Origin: Duganella aquatilis
GTDB lineage: Bacteria > Pseudomonadota > Gammaproteobacteria > Burkholderiales > Burkholderiaceae_D
Direction: 5' to 3'
NCBI RefSeq assembly: GCF_009674565.1
Contig: NZ_WKJL01000007.1
Coordinates: forward strand, 62,001 to 126,000
Length of the DNA: 64,000 nucleotides
The notes under the pieces are model-generated. The model searched no databases, was not told the origin of the DNA, and saw only the letters and a program-made list of their open reading frames with translations. The position numbers were made by a program, and so were the translations under genes. Shown here one piece after another: positions 34,138 through 42,108 of this stretch (position 1 is the stretch's first letter; each line of letters opens with the position of its first letter).

Positions 34138-34761
34138 TCAGGCCAAACCAAGCGTCTCGGCCATGCGTACCAGATCGGCGAAGGTCTTGGCCTGCATTTT
34201 GCGCATGGCGTTGCCGCGATGGATCTTGACCGTGATCTCGCTGGTGCCCACCTCGCCGGCGATCTGCTTGTTCATCAGGCCACGGGCGGCCAGCGCCATG
34301 ATCTCGCGTTCGCGCGGGGTCAGGGTCGCGTAGCAGGCCCTGACCCCGTTGCTGGCCTGGTCGCGCTGGCGCCGCTCCTGGTCGGCCGCCAGCGCCAGGT
34401 GAATGGCGTCCAGCAGGTCCTGGTCGCGGAACGGCTTTGCCAAAAAATCAACGGCGCCGGCCTTCATGGCCCGCACCGACATCGGAATGTCGCCATGGCC
34501 GGTCATGAAGATGATGGGCAGCGCCACGCCGTCGCGATTCAGCTCGGCCTGGAAATCCAGCCCGCTGACGCCCTGCAGGCGCACGTCGAGCAGCAGGCAG
34601 CTGGTCAGTTCGCGCCGCGGCTCGGCCAGGAACGCCGCCACCGAGGGAAAGCTGGCGACCTGCATGCCGATGGAGCGCAGCAGGCTGGAAATGGCGTCGC
34701 GCAGCGGCGCCTCGTCGTCGACGATGTAGATCAGGGCGTCCGAATAATCAATCTGGTTCAT
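34138..34761 (-). CDS. FixJ family response regulator
   Basis: 207 residues: receiver domain (1-125) with Asp59 (LLLDVRLQGVSG), Thr switch (IIFMTGHGDIPMSVRAMKAGAVDFLAKPF, the FixJ-type signature), and a LuxR-type helix-turn-helix (LTPREREIMALAARGLMNKQIAGEVGTSEITVKIHRGNAMRKM). The upstream kinase gene overlaps its start by 14 bases, making a FixL/FixJ-like pair. A GGGGTCAGGG inverted repeat lies within the linker-coding part (34316-34347), where the linker SNGVRACYAT is encoded. Target genes unknown. Confidence 0.94.
   Translation of the reverse strand: MNQIDYSDALIYIVDDEAPLRDAISSLLRSIGMQVASFPSVAAFLAEPRRELTSCLLLDVRLQGVSGLDFQAELNRDGVALPIIFMTGHGDIPMSVRAMKAGAVDFLAKPFRDQDLLDAIHLALAADQERRQRDQASNGVRACYATLTPREREIMALAARGLMNKQIAGEVGTSEITVKIHRGNAMRKMQAKTFADLVRMAETLGLA
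34316..34347. repeat. Intragenic GGGGTCAGGG inverted repeat
   Basis: GGGGTCAGGG and CCCTGACCCC are perfect 10-base arms around a 12-base spacer inside the FixJ-like gene, at the receiver-HTH linker. The arms share GGGGTCAG with the palindrome at 6477-6506. AGGGTCAGG also appears at the 3' end of the same gene (34123-34131). Confidence 0.5.
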
Positions 34762-36208
34762 GGGCGGGCAAGGTGAAAAGAATGGTGGCGCCGGCCACGG
34801 GACTGTCCGGGGCCGGCTGTTTGACCCAGATACGGCCGCCGTGGTTCTCGATGATGGAGCGGCAGATCGGCAGCCCCATGCCCATGCCGTCCTCCTTGGT
34901 GCTGTAGAAGGCTTCGAACAGGCGCGGCACGGCGCTGGACGGGATGCCGGGGCCGGAATCGCTGACGCTGAGCTGCAGCGCGCCGGCGGCGTCGCGCTGG
35001 GTTTGCACCGTCAGCACCGCCTGGCCGGGACGGCAGGCGGCCATGGCCTGGATCGCGTTCATCAGAAGATTGATCAGCACCTGCTGCAGCTGCACCCGGT
35101 CGCCGTTCACCGGCGGCAGGTCCGGCGCCAGCCCGAGCATCAGCGCCACGTGGTGATTATTCAGCTCGCGCCGCACCATGTCCACGCTCTCCTCCACCAC
35201 CGACTTCAGATCCAGCTCGGCGTAGGTGGGATCGCTGCGGCGCGCCAGCGCGCGGATGCGCTTGATCACGTCGCGCGCGCGGGCGCTGGCCTCCAGGATG
35301 CTGGTGACAGTGGCCCTGGCCTCGTCCATCTCCGGCTGCGGGCGGTTCATCCAGCGCAGACAGGCCTCGCCGTTGGTGGAAATCGCGGCCAGCGGCTGGT
35401 TGACTTCGTGCGCGATCGAGGCGGCCAGCTCGCCCAGCATGGTGACGCGGGTGGCGTGCGCCAGCTGCACCTGCGAGCGGTGCAGCGCCTGTTCCGCCAG
35501 CACCGCCGCCGTGACGTCGGTCAGCGCGCCCAGGTACTCGCATCCGCCGTCCTTGGTGTGGCGCGGGCGCGACAGCACGTGCACATATTTGAGTTCACCG
35601 TCGGGCATCAGCAGCCGGTGGCGCAGGTCGATTTCGTCCTCGCAGCGCAGCGACTGGTCGAGCGCCGCCTGCACGATATGCCGGTCCTCCGGCGCCGTGT
35701 GGGCCAGGATGCGCTCCATGGTCGGCTCCACCTCCAGCGGATAGCCGTAGATGCGGGCCGCTTCGTCCGACCAGTACATGCCGCCGCCGGGCGCCTTGAA
35801 ACTGAAGCTGCCGGTCTTGCTGAGGCGCTGGGTGCCGGCCAGGAAGGCCTCGCTGCGGCGCAGCGCATCCTCGCGCGCCAGCAGCTCGTCGGTGGCGGCC
35901 TGGCCGCGCAGCACCAGCACGCAGGTGACCACGATGGCCAGCAGGCCGACCAGCAGACGGCCGGAGGCGGCGGCCGAAAACACCGTGGTGTGCGTCAGCG
36001 CGTAGGACAGCACGGTCAGCACCAGGCAACTGGCGGTGGCCAGCAGCACGCCGCGCCGGGCCCAGATGCCGGCCGAGACCAGCACCACGATCACGTACAT
36101 GACGGCGATCGCCATGTCCAGCGGTGAAAAGGTGTCGATCGCGAAGATCAACAGCATCAGGGAAATCAGTAGTGCGGACATACAGGGAGTGCGGGGAACC
36201 CGTAACAT
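34748..36208 (-). CDS. Membrane PAS sensor histidine kinase (FixL-like partner)
   Basis: 486 residues. Four or five hydrophobic helices in the first ~115 residues form a membrane domain, followed by a PAS domain (about 130-235, TGSFSFKAPGGGMYWSDEAARIYGYP). The HisKA domain has His267 in ASIAHEVNQPLAAIS, typical of the FixL/NtrB-like HPK4 group, and the HATPase domain shows SDSGPGIPSS and GMGMGLPICRSIIE. No heme-binding His was identified in PAS, so oxygen sensing is not claimed. AAGGA precedes the ATG. It overlaps the FixJ-like gene by 14 bases, its cognate regulator. Confidence 0.93.
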   Translation of the reverse strand: MLRVPRTPCMSALLISLMLLIFAIDTFSPLDMAIAVMYVIVVLVSAGIWARRGVLLATASCLVLTVLSYALTHTTVFSAAASGRLLVGLLAIVVTCVLVLRGQAATDELLAREDALRRSEAFLAGTQRLSKTGSFSFKAPGGGMYWSDEAARIYGYPLEVEPTMERILAHTAPEDRHIVQAALDQSLRCEDEIDLRHRLLMPDGELKYVHVLSRPRHTKDGGCEYLGALTDVTAAVLAEQALHRSQVQLAHATRVTMLGELAASIAHEVNQPLAAISTNGEACLRWMNRPQPEMDEARATVTSILEASARARDVIKRIRALARRSDPTYAELDLKSVVEESVDMVRRELNNHHVALMLGLAPDLPPVNGDRVQLQQVLINLLMNAIQAMAACRPGQAVLTVQTQRDAAGALQLSVSDSGPGIPSSAVPRLFEAFYSTKEDGMGMGLPICRSIIENHGGRIWVKQPAPDSPVAGATILFTLPAHEPD

Positions 36209-36257
36209 GCCTATCCTTTTTGGTTATATTGGCAATCCTTTCGATTATAGTAGGGTT

Positions 36258-36287
36258 TTGACGACTTGCATCCTATACACCTGTATA
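36258..36287 (+). promoter_or_regulatory. Promoter/operator region of mocR gene
   Basis: TTGACG (36258-36263) and TGTATA (36282-36287) are spaced by 18 bases and could form the promoter. TATACA-CC-TGTATA (36274-36287) is a perfect palindrome overlapping the -10 box, a reasonable operator. It lies about 92 bases ahead of the mocR GTG. A second possible -10 (TATAGT, 36317-36322) is nearer. Confidence 0.45.
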
Positions 36288-36378
36288 TGGGGGGCCCGGC
36301 CCTTCCTATTCCGAGGTATAGTGTCGCCCGCGCTGCAATTCCGCTACGCTGAGGGCATTCATCTGCGGGAGAGAGACC

Positions 36379-37845
36379 GTGAAATTGTACGAAACCCTGG
36401 CCGCCGATATCGCCAGCCAGATCGCCCAGGGCGTGATCCGCGAGGGCGAGAAGATTCCGTCCGTGCGGCAGACCAGCCAGCACCACAATCTGAGCGTTTC
36501 GACCGTGATCCGCGCCTTCCTGCTGCTGGAAAGCCAGGGCGTGATCGAAAGCCGGCCGCAGTCCGGCTACTTCGTGCGCCGCAAGCCGGCGGTGCAGGCC
36601 ACCAGCGGCGGCAGCGACGACGGCCCGATGGCGCCGGCCGACATGGCGCGCGGCGAAACGCTGGATACCAGCGCCTTCGTGCTCACCACCCTGCGCTCGA
36701 TCAACCAGGGCAGCGTGCCGCTGGGCTCTCCCTATCCCGATCCCGCCACCTTCCCGTGGGCGCGGCTCAACCAGTACGCCAACGGCCTGGCGCGCCGCGC
36801 CGGCCAGATGGGCATGACCGCCGACCTGCCGCCGGGGAATCCGGAACTGATCCGCCAGATCGCCCGCCGCCACCTGGAAAACGGCCTGGCGGTGGACGCC
36901 GGCGAAATCATCGTCACCACCGGCGCCACCGAGGCGCTCAACCTGTGCCTGCAGGCGGTGGCGCCGCCCGGCAGCGCCATCGCGGTGGAATCGCCGACCT
37001 ATTACGCGCTGCTGCAGGCGATCGAACGGATGCGCATGCACGCGGTGGAGATCGAGACCGATCCGGTCACCGGCATCAACCTGGAGGCGCTGGAACGCGC
37101 CATCGTCGAACAAGGCGTGGTGGCCTGCATGGTCATGCCCAATTTCCAGAATCCGCTGGGCTTCCAGATGAGCGATGAGCGCAAGCGCGCCATGGTCGAG
37201 ATGCTGGCGCGGCACCAGGTGCCGGTGATCGAGAACGACGTCTATCACGAACTGTATTACGGCGACGTCCATCCCAGCTCGCTGAAGAACTACGACACGC
37301 ACGGACTGGTCCTGCACTGCAATTCGTTCTCCAAGACGCTCAGTCCCGCCAACCGCATCGGCTGGGCCCTGCCCGGCCGCTACAAGACGCAGGTGGAAAA
37401 GCTGAAGTTCCTGAACACGCTCAACACGCCGGCGCTGCCGCAGCTGGCCATCGCCGAATACCTGAAGAACGACGGCTACGACTACCACCTGCGCAAGCTG
37501 CGCAAGGCTTACGCGCAGAACGCCAGCATCATGGCGGCGGCGGTGCGCCGCTTCTTCCCGGCGGGGACCGGCGTGACCACGCCGGTGGGCGGCTATGTGC
37601 TGTGGGTGAACCTGCCGCACGGCGTGCGCGCGCTGGAGCTGTATGCGCGGGCGCAGGAACGCGGCATCAGCGTCGGCGCCGGCAACATCTTCGCCACCGG
37701 CGACGCCTTCCAGCACTGCATCCGCCTGAACTACAGCTACCCGTGGAACGCCGAGGTGGAAGCGGCCGTGCGCACCCTCGGCCTGCTGGCCGGCGAGCTG
37801 GTGGTGCAGTACAACTGTACCCCTCGCAAAGAAGCCAATCTGTAG
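36379..37845 (+). CDS. MocR-type GntR/aminotransferase transcriptional regulator
   Basis: 488 residues. A short N-terminal GntR winged helix (about 1-70, LYETLAADIASQIAQGVIREGEKIPSVRQTS) is fused to a class I aminotransferase-like domain (about 110-480) with PLP-lysine Lys319 in SFSKTLSP, NFQNPLG and END(V)Y. MocR proteins are PLP-binding regulators of amino-acid, vitamin B6 or GABA-type metabolism. The true fold-type I aminotransferase PdxR or GabR are relatives; the target is unknown. GTG start preceded by GGGAGAGA. No pdx or gab gene is adjacent, so it may act on the upstream divergent kinase gene or on itself. Confidence 0.93.
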   Translation: MKLYETLAADIASQIAQGVIREGEKIPSVRQTSQHHNLSVSTVIRAFLLLESQGVIESRPQSGYFVRRKPAVQATSGGSDDGPMAPADMARGETLDTSAFVLTTLRSINQGSVPLGSPYPDPATFPWARLNQYANGLARRAGQMGMTADLPPGNPELIRQIARRHLENGLAVDAGEIIVTTGATEALNLCLQAVAPPGSAIAVESPTYYALLQAIERMRMHAVEIETDPVTGINLEALERAIVEQGVVACMVMPNFQNPLGFQMSDERKRAMVEMLARHQVPVIENDVYHELYYGDVHPSSLKNYDTHGLVLHCNSFSKTLSPANRIGWALPGRYKTQVEKLKFLNTLNTPALPQLAIAEYLKNDGYDYHLRKLRKAYAQNASIMAAAVRRFFPAGTGVTTPVGGYVLWVNLPHGVRALELYARAQERGISVGAGNIFATGDAFQHCIRLNYSYPWNAEVEAAVRTLGLLAGELVVQYNCTPRKEANL

Positions 37846-37907
37846 CCATTTCGTCAGCGCGGCCGCGCTTATTCTGACAGTCTGCCACTTCACGGGGTCA
37901 CACTGTC

Positions 37908-39479
37908 ATGAAAACCGCTCGCATCAAAGTCGCCAACCTGCTGATCACGGGCTTTGGCCTGATCTGTCTGTTCCTCGCCGCCGTCATTGCCATGGGCCTG
38001 TCGGAACAGGCCAAGCTGAACGCCGCCACCGCCACCATCGCCGACGACCGCTGGCCGAAGATCGAGCTGGCCACCGACCTGCGCCTGCGCGTGACCGACA
38101 TCGCGGTCTCGCTGCGCAACCTGATGCTGACGTCGGACCCCGCGGTGCGCGCCCACCAGATCGACAGCATCGAAGGCTACCGCCGCGACGCCGAGGCCAA
38201 GATCGCCGAGCTGGATCGGCGCGTGGTCACGCCCAATGGCCGCGCCGCGCTGGACAAGGTGCGCACCGCCTACCAGGACTATACGGTTGGCCAGCAGAAG
38301 CTGATCGCGCTGGTGCAGGCCGGCCGCGACGCCGAAGCGCGCGACTACCTGAACGCCCACGTCAAGCCGATGCTGCAGGCCTGCCGCGAAACGCTGGCGG
38401 CGCAGATCGGCAACGAAGTGGCGCTGATGCGCGATGCGCGCGAACAGGCGGCGCACGCCTACGTCGCCACCCGCATCAAGATGCTGGCGCTGGGCGCGGC
38501 GGCGATGCTGGTGTCGCTGACCGTGGCCGCCGTCATCATCCGCCGCCTGCGCCGCGACCTGGGCGGCGAGCCTGACCAGGCGGCGCGCACCGCCGCCAGC
38601 ATCGCCGACGGCGACCTGACGCGCGCCATCGCGCTGCGCGACGGCGACCGCACCAGCATGCTGTACGAGATGGAACACATGCGCGACAACCTCGGCAAGC
38701 TGGTGGCGCAGGTGCGCTCCGACACCGAGATGATCGCCGCCGCCTCGACCCAGATCGCCAGCGGCAACCTGGATCTGTCGGCGCGCACCGAGCAGCAGGC
38801 CTCCAGCCTGCAGGAGACCGCCGCCGCCATGGAGGAACTGACCACCACCGTGCAGCAGAACGCCGACCACGCCGCGCGCGCCAACGGTCTGGCGCAACGC
38901 GCGTCGTCGGTGGCCGGCAAGGGCGGCCACGCCGTGGCTGCCGTCACCGAGCGCATGGAATCGATCCGCACCTCCGCCAGCCAGATGGCCGACATCATCG
39001 GCCTGATCGACGGCATCGCCTTCCAGACCAACATCCTGGCGCTGAACGCCGCCGTGGAAGCGGCGCGCGCCGGCGACGCGGGACGCGGCTTTGCCGTGGT
39101 GGCGGGCGAAGTACGCCAGCTAGCGCACCGCTCCGCCGACGCCGCGCGCGACATCGGCGCCCTGATCAAGACCGCGGTGGAGCAGGCCGGCGCCGGCGAC
39201 CAGCAGGTGCGCGCGGCGGCGGAAGCCATGCAGGACATTGTTGAAAGCGTCGCCAGCGTCGAACAGATCATGGCGCAGATCAAGCACGCCAGCGCCGAGC
39301 AGCACGCCGGCATCCTGGCCTGCAGCCAGGCGATCGTACAGATGGACCACGGCACGCAGCAGAACGCCGCGCTGGTGGAACAGGTGGCCGCCGCCGCGCA
39401 CGCGTTGCGGGAACAGTCCGGCCAGCTGGAGGACGCCGTGTCGCGCTTCAAAATCGCCGACCAAGTGGTGCCAGCATGA
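37908..39479 (+). CDS. Methyl-accepting chemotaxis protein
   Basis: 523 residues. One N-terminal helix (about 10-30), a periplasmic four-helix-bundle sensor (about 31-185) with many Arg and Asp, a second helix (about 192-212), HAMP (about 213-265) and the signalling domain with tip [42 protein letters not shown]. Class and layout match the chemoreceptor at 30011-31678. Its stop overlaps the start of a receiver-EAL gene (ATGA), so chemoreceptor and phosphodiesterase are translationally coupled. Confidence 0.95.
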   Translation: MKTARIKVANLLITGFGLICLFLAAVIAMGLSEQAKLNAATATIADDRWPKIELATDLRLRVTDIAVSLRNLMLTSDPAVRAHQIDSIEGYRRDAEAKIAELDRRVVTPNGRAALDKVRTAYQDYTVGQQKLIALVQAGRDAEARDYLNAHVKPMLQACRETLAAQIGNEVALMRDAREQAAHAYVATRIKMLALGAAAMLVSLTVAAVIIRRLRRDLGGEPDQAARTAASIADGDLTRAIALRDGDRTSMLYEMEHMRDNLGKLVAQVRSDTEMIAAASTQIASGNLDLSARTEQQASSLQETAAAMEELTTTVQQNADHAARANGLAQRASSVAGKGGHAVAAVTERMESIRTSASQMADIIGLIDGIAFQTNILALNAAVEAARAGDAGRGFAVVAGEVRQLAHRSADAARDIGALIKTAVEQAGAGDQQVRAAAEAMQDIVESVASVEQIMAQIKHASAEQHAGILACSQAIVQMDHGTQQNAALVEQVAAAAHALREQSGQLEDAVSRFKIADQVVPA

Positions 39480-40750
39480 ACGCCGGCCACGCCCCCGCTC
39501 CCGGCCTGCGCGCCGTCGTCATCGACGGCAACGGCGCCGAAATGGACACCACCATCGCCCTGTGCCGTGAGGCCGGCATCATCGTCAACGGCTGGTCCGA
39601 CAGCGGCGCCGGCGCGCTGGAACTGATCGAATCGCTGCCGGCCCCGCCGGACCTGGTCATCATGGAACTCGACCTGCCCGACATGGACGGCGCCGACCTG
39701 CTGCAAGCCCTGTCGATGCTGGAACCCGGCCTGCCCGTCATCATCACCGGCCGCCACAGCCAGCGCCTGCACGACGCCGCGCTGACGCTGGCCGCCGCAC
39801 TGGGCCTGGAAGCGCTGGCCGCCCTGCCCAAGCCCCTGAACGCCCACGCCCTGCAAGACGCCGCCCACGCCTGCGAACCGGCGATCGCGCGCGCCGCGGC
39901 CGCCGCCGCCATGCGGCCGCGCTGCAGCCTCACCACACTGCGGCCGCAGGCCGGCGACGTGCTGAACGCGCTGCAGAACCGCCAGTTCGAACTGTATTAC
40001 CAGCCCAAGACCTCGCTGCACGACGGCTCCCTGCGCGGCGCCGAGGCGCTGATACGCTGGCGCCATCCGCAACAGGGCCTGCTGTCGCCGGCCTGCTTCC
40101 TGCCGCAGGCGGAAGCGGCCAACCTGGTCGACGTGCTGACCGTGGAAGTAGTCCGCCTGGCGCTGGTCGACTGGCGCCGCTGGCACAGCGGCGGACTGGT
40201 GCTGCCGATTTCGATCAACCTGTCGCCGCTGTCGCTGGCCGACCCGCACCTGGCGGAACAGCTGATCCAGGCCGTCAACGAGGCCGGCGTGCCGCCGCGC
40301 GCCATCACCTTCGAAATCATCGAGCATGAAGAAATCGCCGACCTGGCGACGGCGCTGCGCATCCTCATCAAGCTGCGCATGCACGGTTTCGGCCTGGCGC
40401 TGGACGACTACGGTGCCGGCTACGCTTCCATGCTGCAGCTGTCGCGCTTTCCGTTCACGGAACTGAAGCTTGACCGCCGCCTGGTGCATGGCTCCAGCAA
40501 ACGCCCGCACATGCAGCCGATGCTGCGCCACGCCATCGCCGCCGCGGCGGAAATGGGCGTGACCACGGTGGCGGAGGGAATCGAAACGCCGCAGGATCGC
40601 GAGCTGTTGAGGAAACTGGGCTGCGACCTGGCGCAGGGCTACCTGATCGCCAGGCCGATGCCGGCAGCGGCGCTGCCGCTGTGGCGCGAGAAATCAGGTA
40701 CGGCAGGCAAAGTTGCAAGGACGGGTGCGGTGATCCAGCTGCGCCCTTAA
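39476..40750 (+). CDS. Receiver-EAL cyclic-di-GMP phosphodiesterase with Glu at the phosphosite
   Basis: 424 residues. A REC-like domain (about 10-135) reads [14 protein letters not shown]: the phosphoacceptor Asp position is Glu64, and the N-terminal acidic pair is reduced to a single Asp (VVIDGNG). It therefore probably cannot be phosphorylated and may be locked in an active-like state. The EAL domain has EAL at 190-192, [32 protein letters not shown] and EGIETP, so catalysis looks intact. The architecture resembles VieA/PvrR-type regulators without helix-turn-helix. It is coupled to the upstream chemoreceptor. Last 57 bases overlap the convergent moaB. Confidence 0.9.
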   Translation: MNAGHAPAPGLRAVVIDGNGAEMDTTIALCREAGIIVNGWSDSGAGALELIESLPAPPDLVIMELDLPDMDGADLLQALSMLEPGLPVIITGRHSQRLHDAALTLAAALGLEALAALPKPLNAHALQDAAHACEPAIARAAAAAAMRPRCSLTTLRPQAGDVLNALQNRQFELYYQPKTSLHDGSLRGAEALIRWRHPQQGLLSPACFLPQAEAANLVDVLTVEVVRLALVDWRRWHSGGLVLPISINLSPLSLADPHLAEQLIQAVNEAGVPPRAITFEIIEHEEIADLATALRILIKLRMHGFGLALDDYGAGYASMLQLSRFPFTELKLDRRLVHGSSKRPHMQPMLRHAIAAAAEMGVTTVAEGIETPQDRELLRKLGCDLAQGYLIARPMPAAALPLWREKSGTAGKVARTGAVIQLRP

Positions 40751-41173
40751 GATGTTATTCCAGGCCAGCGCGCAAGCGCCTGGCGACCCTGGCAGGCAAA
40801 AGATCAGCGTCTCGTTGGCGATGCCCGCCACGCAGCGCGACTGCATCGCCGCCGAACCAATCTCGTTAAACGACAGCTGGCGAAACAGCTCGCCAAAGCC
40901 GGGAATCGGCTGGTCGAACAATACCTCCACCGCCTCCGGCACCGAATTATGGCGCGCAAAGCCGGTGCCGCCGCTGCTGACCACCACATCGATCTGCGGA
41001 TCGGCGATGCATTCGCTGAAGGCGCGGCGCAGCTGGTAGATATCGTCGAACACAATCTCGCGCCGCAAAACACGATGGCCGCCCTGTTCCAGATTGGCGG
41101 CCAACAAATCGCCGGCGTCATCGTCGGCGGAGGTGCGGGTGTTACTGACTGTGATCACAGCACAAGTAAGCAT
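40694..41173 (-). CDS. moaB: MoaB/Mog family molybdenum cofactor protein
   Basis: A 159-residue molybdopterin-binding domain protein (MoCF_biosynth). Marks are [25 protein letters not shown] near the N-terminus and the cofactor-binding segment [25 protein letters not shown], with [16 protein letters not shown] near the end. MoaB/Mog proteins adenylylate molybdopterin before Mo insertion. It is the last gene of an operon after a YdeP-type molybdoenzyme and a bestrophin-like channel, fitting cofactor supply to that enzyme. The C-terminal part overlaps the receiver-EAL gene on the other strand. Confidence 0.93.
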   Translation of the reverse strand: MLTCAVITVSNTRTSADDDAGDLLAANLEQGGHRVLRREIVFDDIYQLRRAFSECIADPQIDVVVSSGGTGFARHNSVPEAVEVLFDQPIPGFGELFRQLSFNEIGSAAMQSRCVAGIANETLIFCLPGSPGACALAWNNILRAQLDHRTRPCNFACRT

Positions 41174-41187
41174 GATGTGGTTTCCTT

Positions 41188-42108
41188 TTATGAGATGTTA
41201 TAGCGCTCGCAGGGTTCGAGTTGTTCTGGCACTTCTTCGCCGCACTGCTCCAGCAGCGAGCGTTCGATATTGCGCGTCATGGCGTTGAGCGCCAGGCAGT
41301 TGGGATCGGTGCCGAACGGCTCCGAGATCTCCTGCGCGATGGCTTCCAGCGCAAACAGCGTGTAGGCCACAAACACGCACACCAGCGGCGTGGCCATGCC
41401 CAGGTCCGCCACCAGTCCAAACGGCAGCATGAAGCAGTACAGGTAGACGGTGCGGTGCACCAGCACGCCGTAGGCGAAGGGAATCGGCGTATTCGAGATC
41501 CGCTCGCAGCCGCCGACGGCGGCGGCCAGCTCGCTGACCTGGTTGTCCAGCAGCCACAGCAGCGGTTCGCCTTCGCCGCGTTTGCGGCCGGCGCGCGCCA
41601 GCATCAGGCGGATGCGGTCCAGCAGCGCCACCGGGATGTAGTGCATGTCGCTGAGTTCCTTGTGCTCCTGCGGCGACAGGTAGCGCGCCAGGTCGGCGGC
41701 GGGATCGGTATGGCGCAGCTGGTGCGTCAGCGCGTAGACGAAGGCGATCAGGCGCTGCACGAACAGCTTGCGTTCGAAGCCGTCGCCGTCCTGCGGCAGG
41801 TAGTTGACCACCTGCGAAGTCAGGGCGCGCGCCGCGATCAGGATGCGACCCCAGATCTGGCGCGCCTCCACGTAGCGCGCATAGGCGGCGTTGTTACGGA
41901 ACGCCAGGAAGATCGCCAGGCTGACGCCGACCAGCGGGAACGGCACCGTGTCCAGCGGGATCTTGGCGCCCAGGATATGGCCGCCGGTGGCAACCGCCAG
42001 CACGCTGATCGCCAGGATCAGCAGCAGTTGCGGGACTATGGTCTTGAGTACGGAGCCATCCCAGATGAACAGCATCCGCAACCAGTTGGTTGGCGGACGG
42101 ATGATCAT
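41188..42108 (-). CDS. Bestrophin-like (UPF0187/YneE) membrane channel protein
   Basis: 306 residues, family length. It begins MIIRPPTNWLRMLFIWDGSVLKTIVPQLLLILAISVLAVATGGH, then the bestrophin core FPLVGVSLAIFLAFRNNAAYARYVEARQIWGRI, and the late signature TPIPFAYGVLVHRTVYLYCFMLPFG with DLGMATPLVCVFVAYTLFALEAIAQEISEPFGTDPN. Bacterial bestrophins form pentameric ion channels (cation- or anion-selective). It overlaps the ydeP-type gene stop by 4 bases and is followed 14 bases later by moaB, so it is probably co-expressed with a molybdoenzyme. Ion selectivity is unknown. A longer frame fused in front of it is a shadow of the ydeP-type gene. Confidence 0.92.
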   Translation of the reverse strand: MIIRPPTNWLRMLFIWDGSVLKTIVPQLLLILAISVLAVATGGHILGAKIPLDTVPFPLVGVSLAIFLAFRNNAAYARYVEARQIWGRILIAARALTSQVVNYLPQDGDGFERKLFVQRLIAFVYALTHQLRHTDPAADLARYLSPQEHKELSDMHYIPVALLDRIRLMLARAGRKRGEGEPLLWLLDNQVSELAAAVGGCERISNTPIPFAYGVLVHRTVYLYCFMLPFGLVADLGMATPLVCVFVAYTLFALEAIAQEISEPFGTDPNCLALNAMTRNIERSLLEQCGEEVPEQLEPCERYNIS

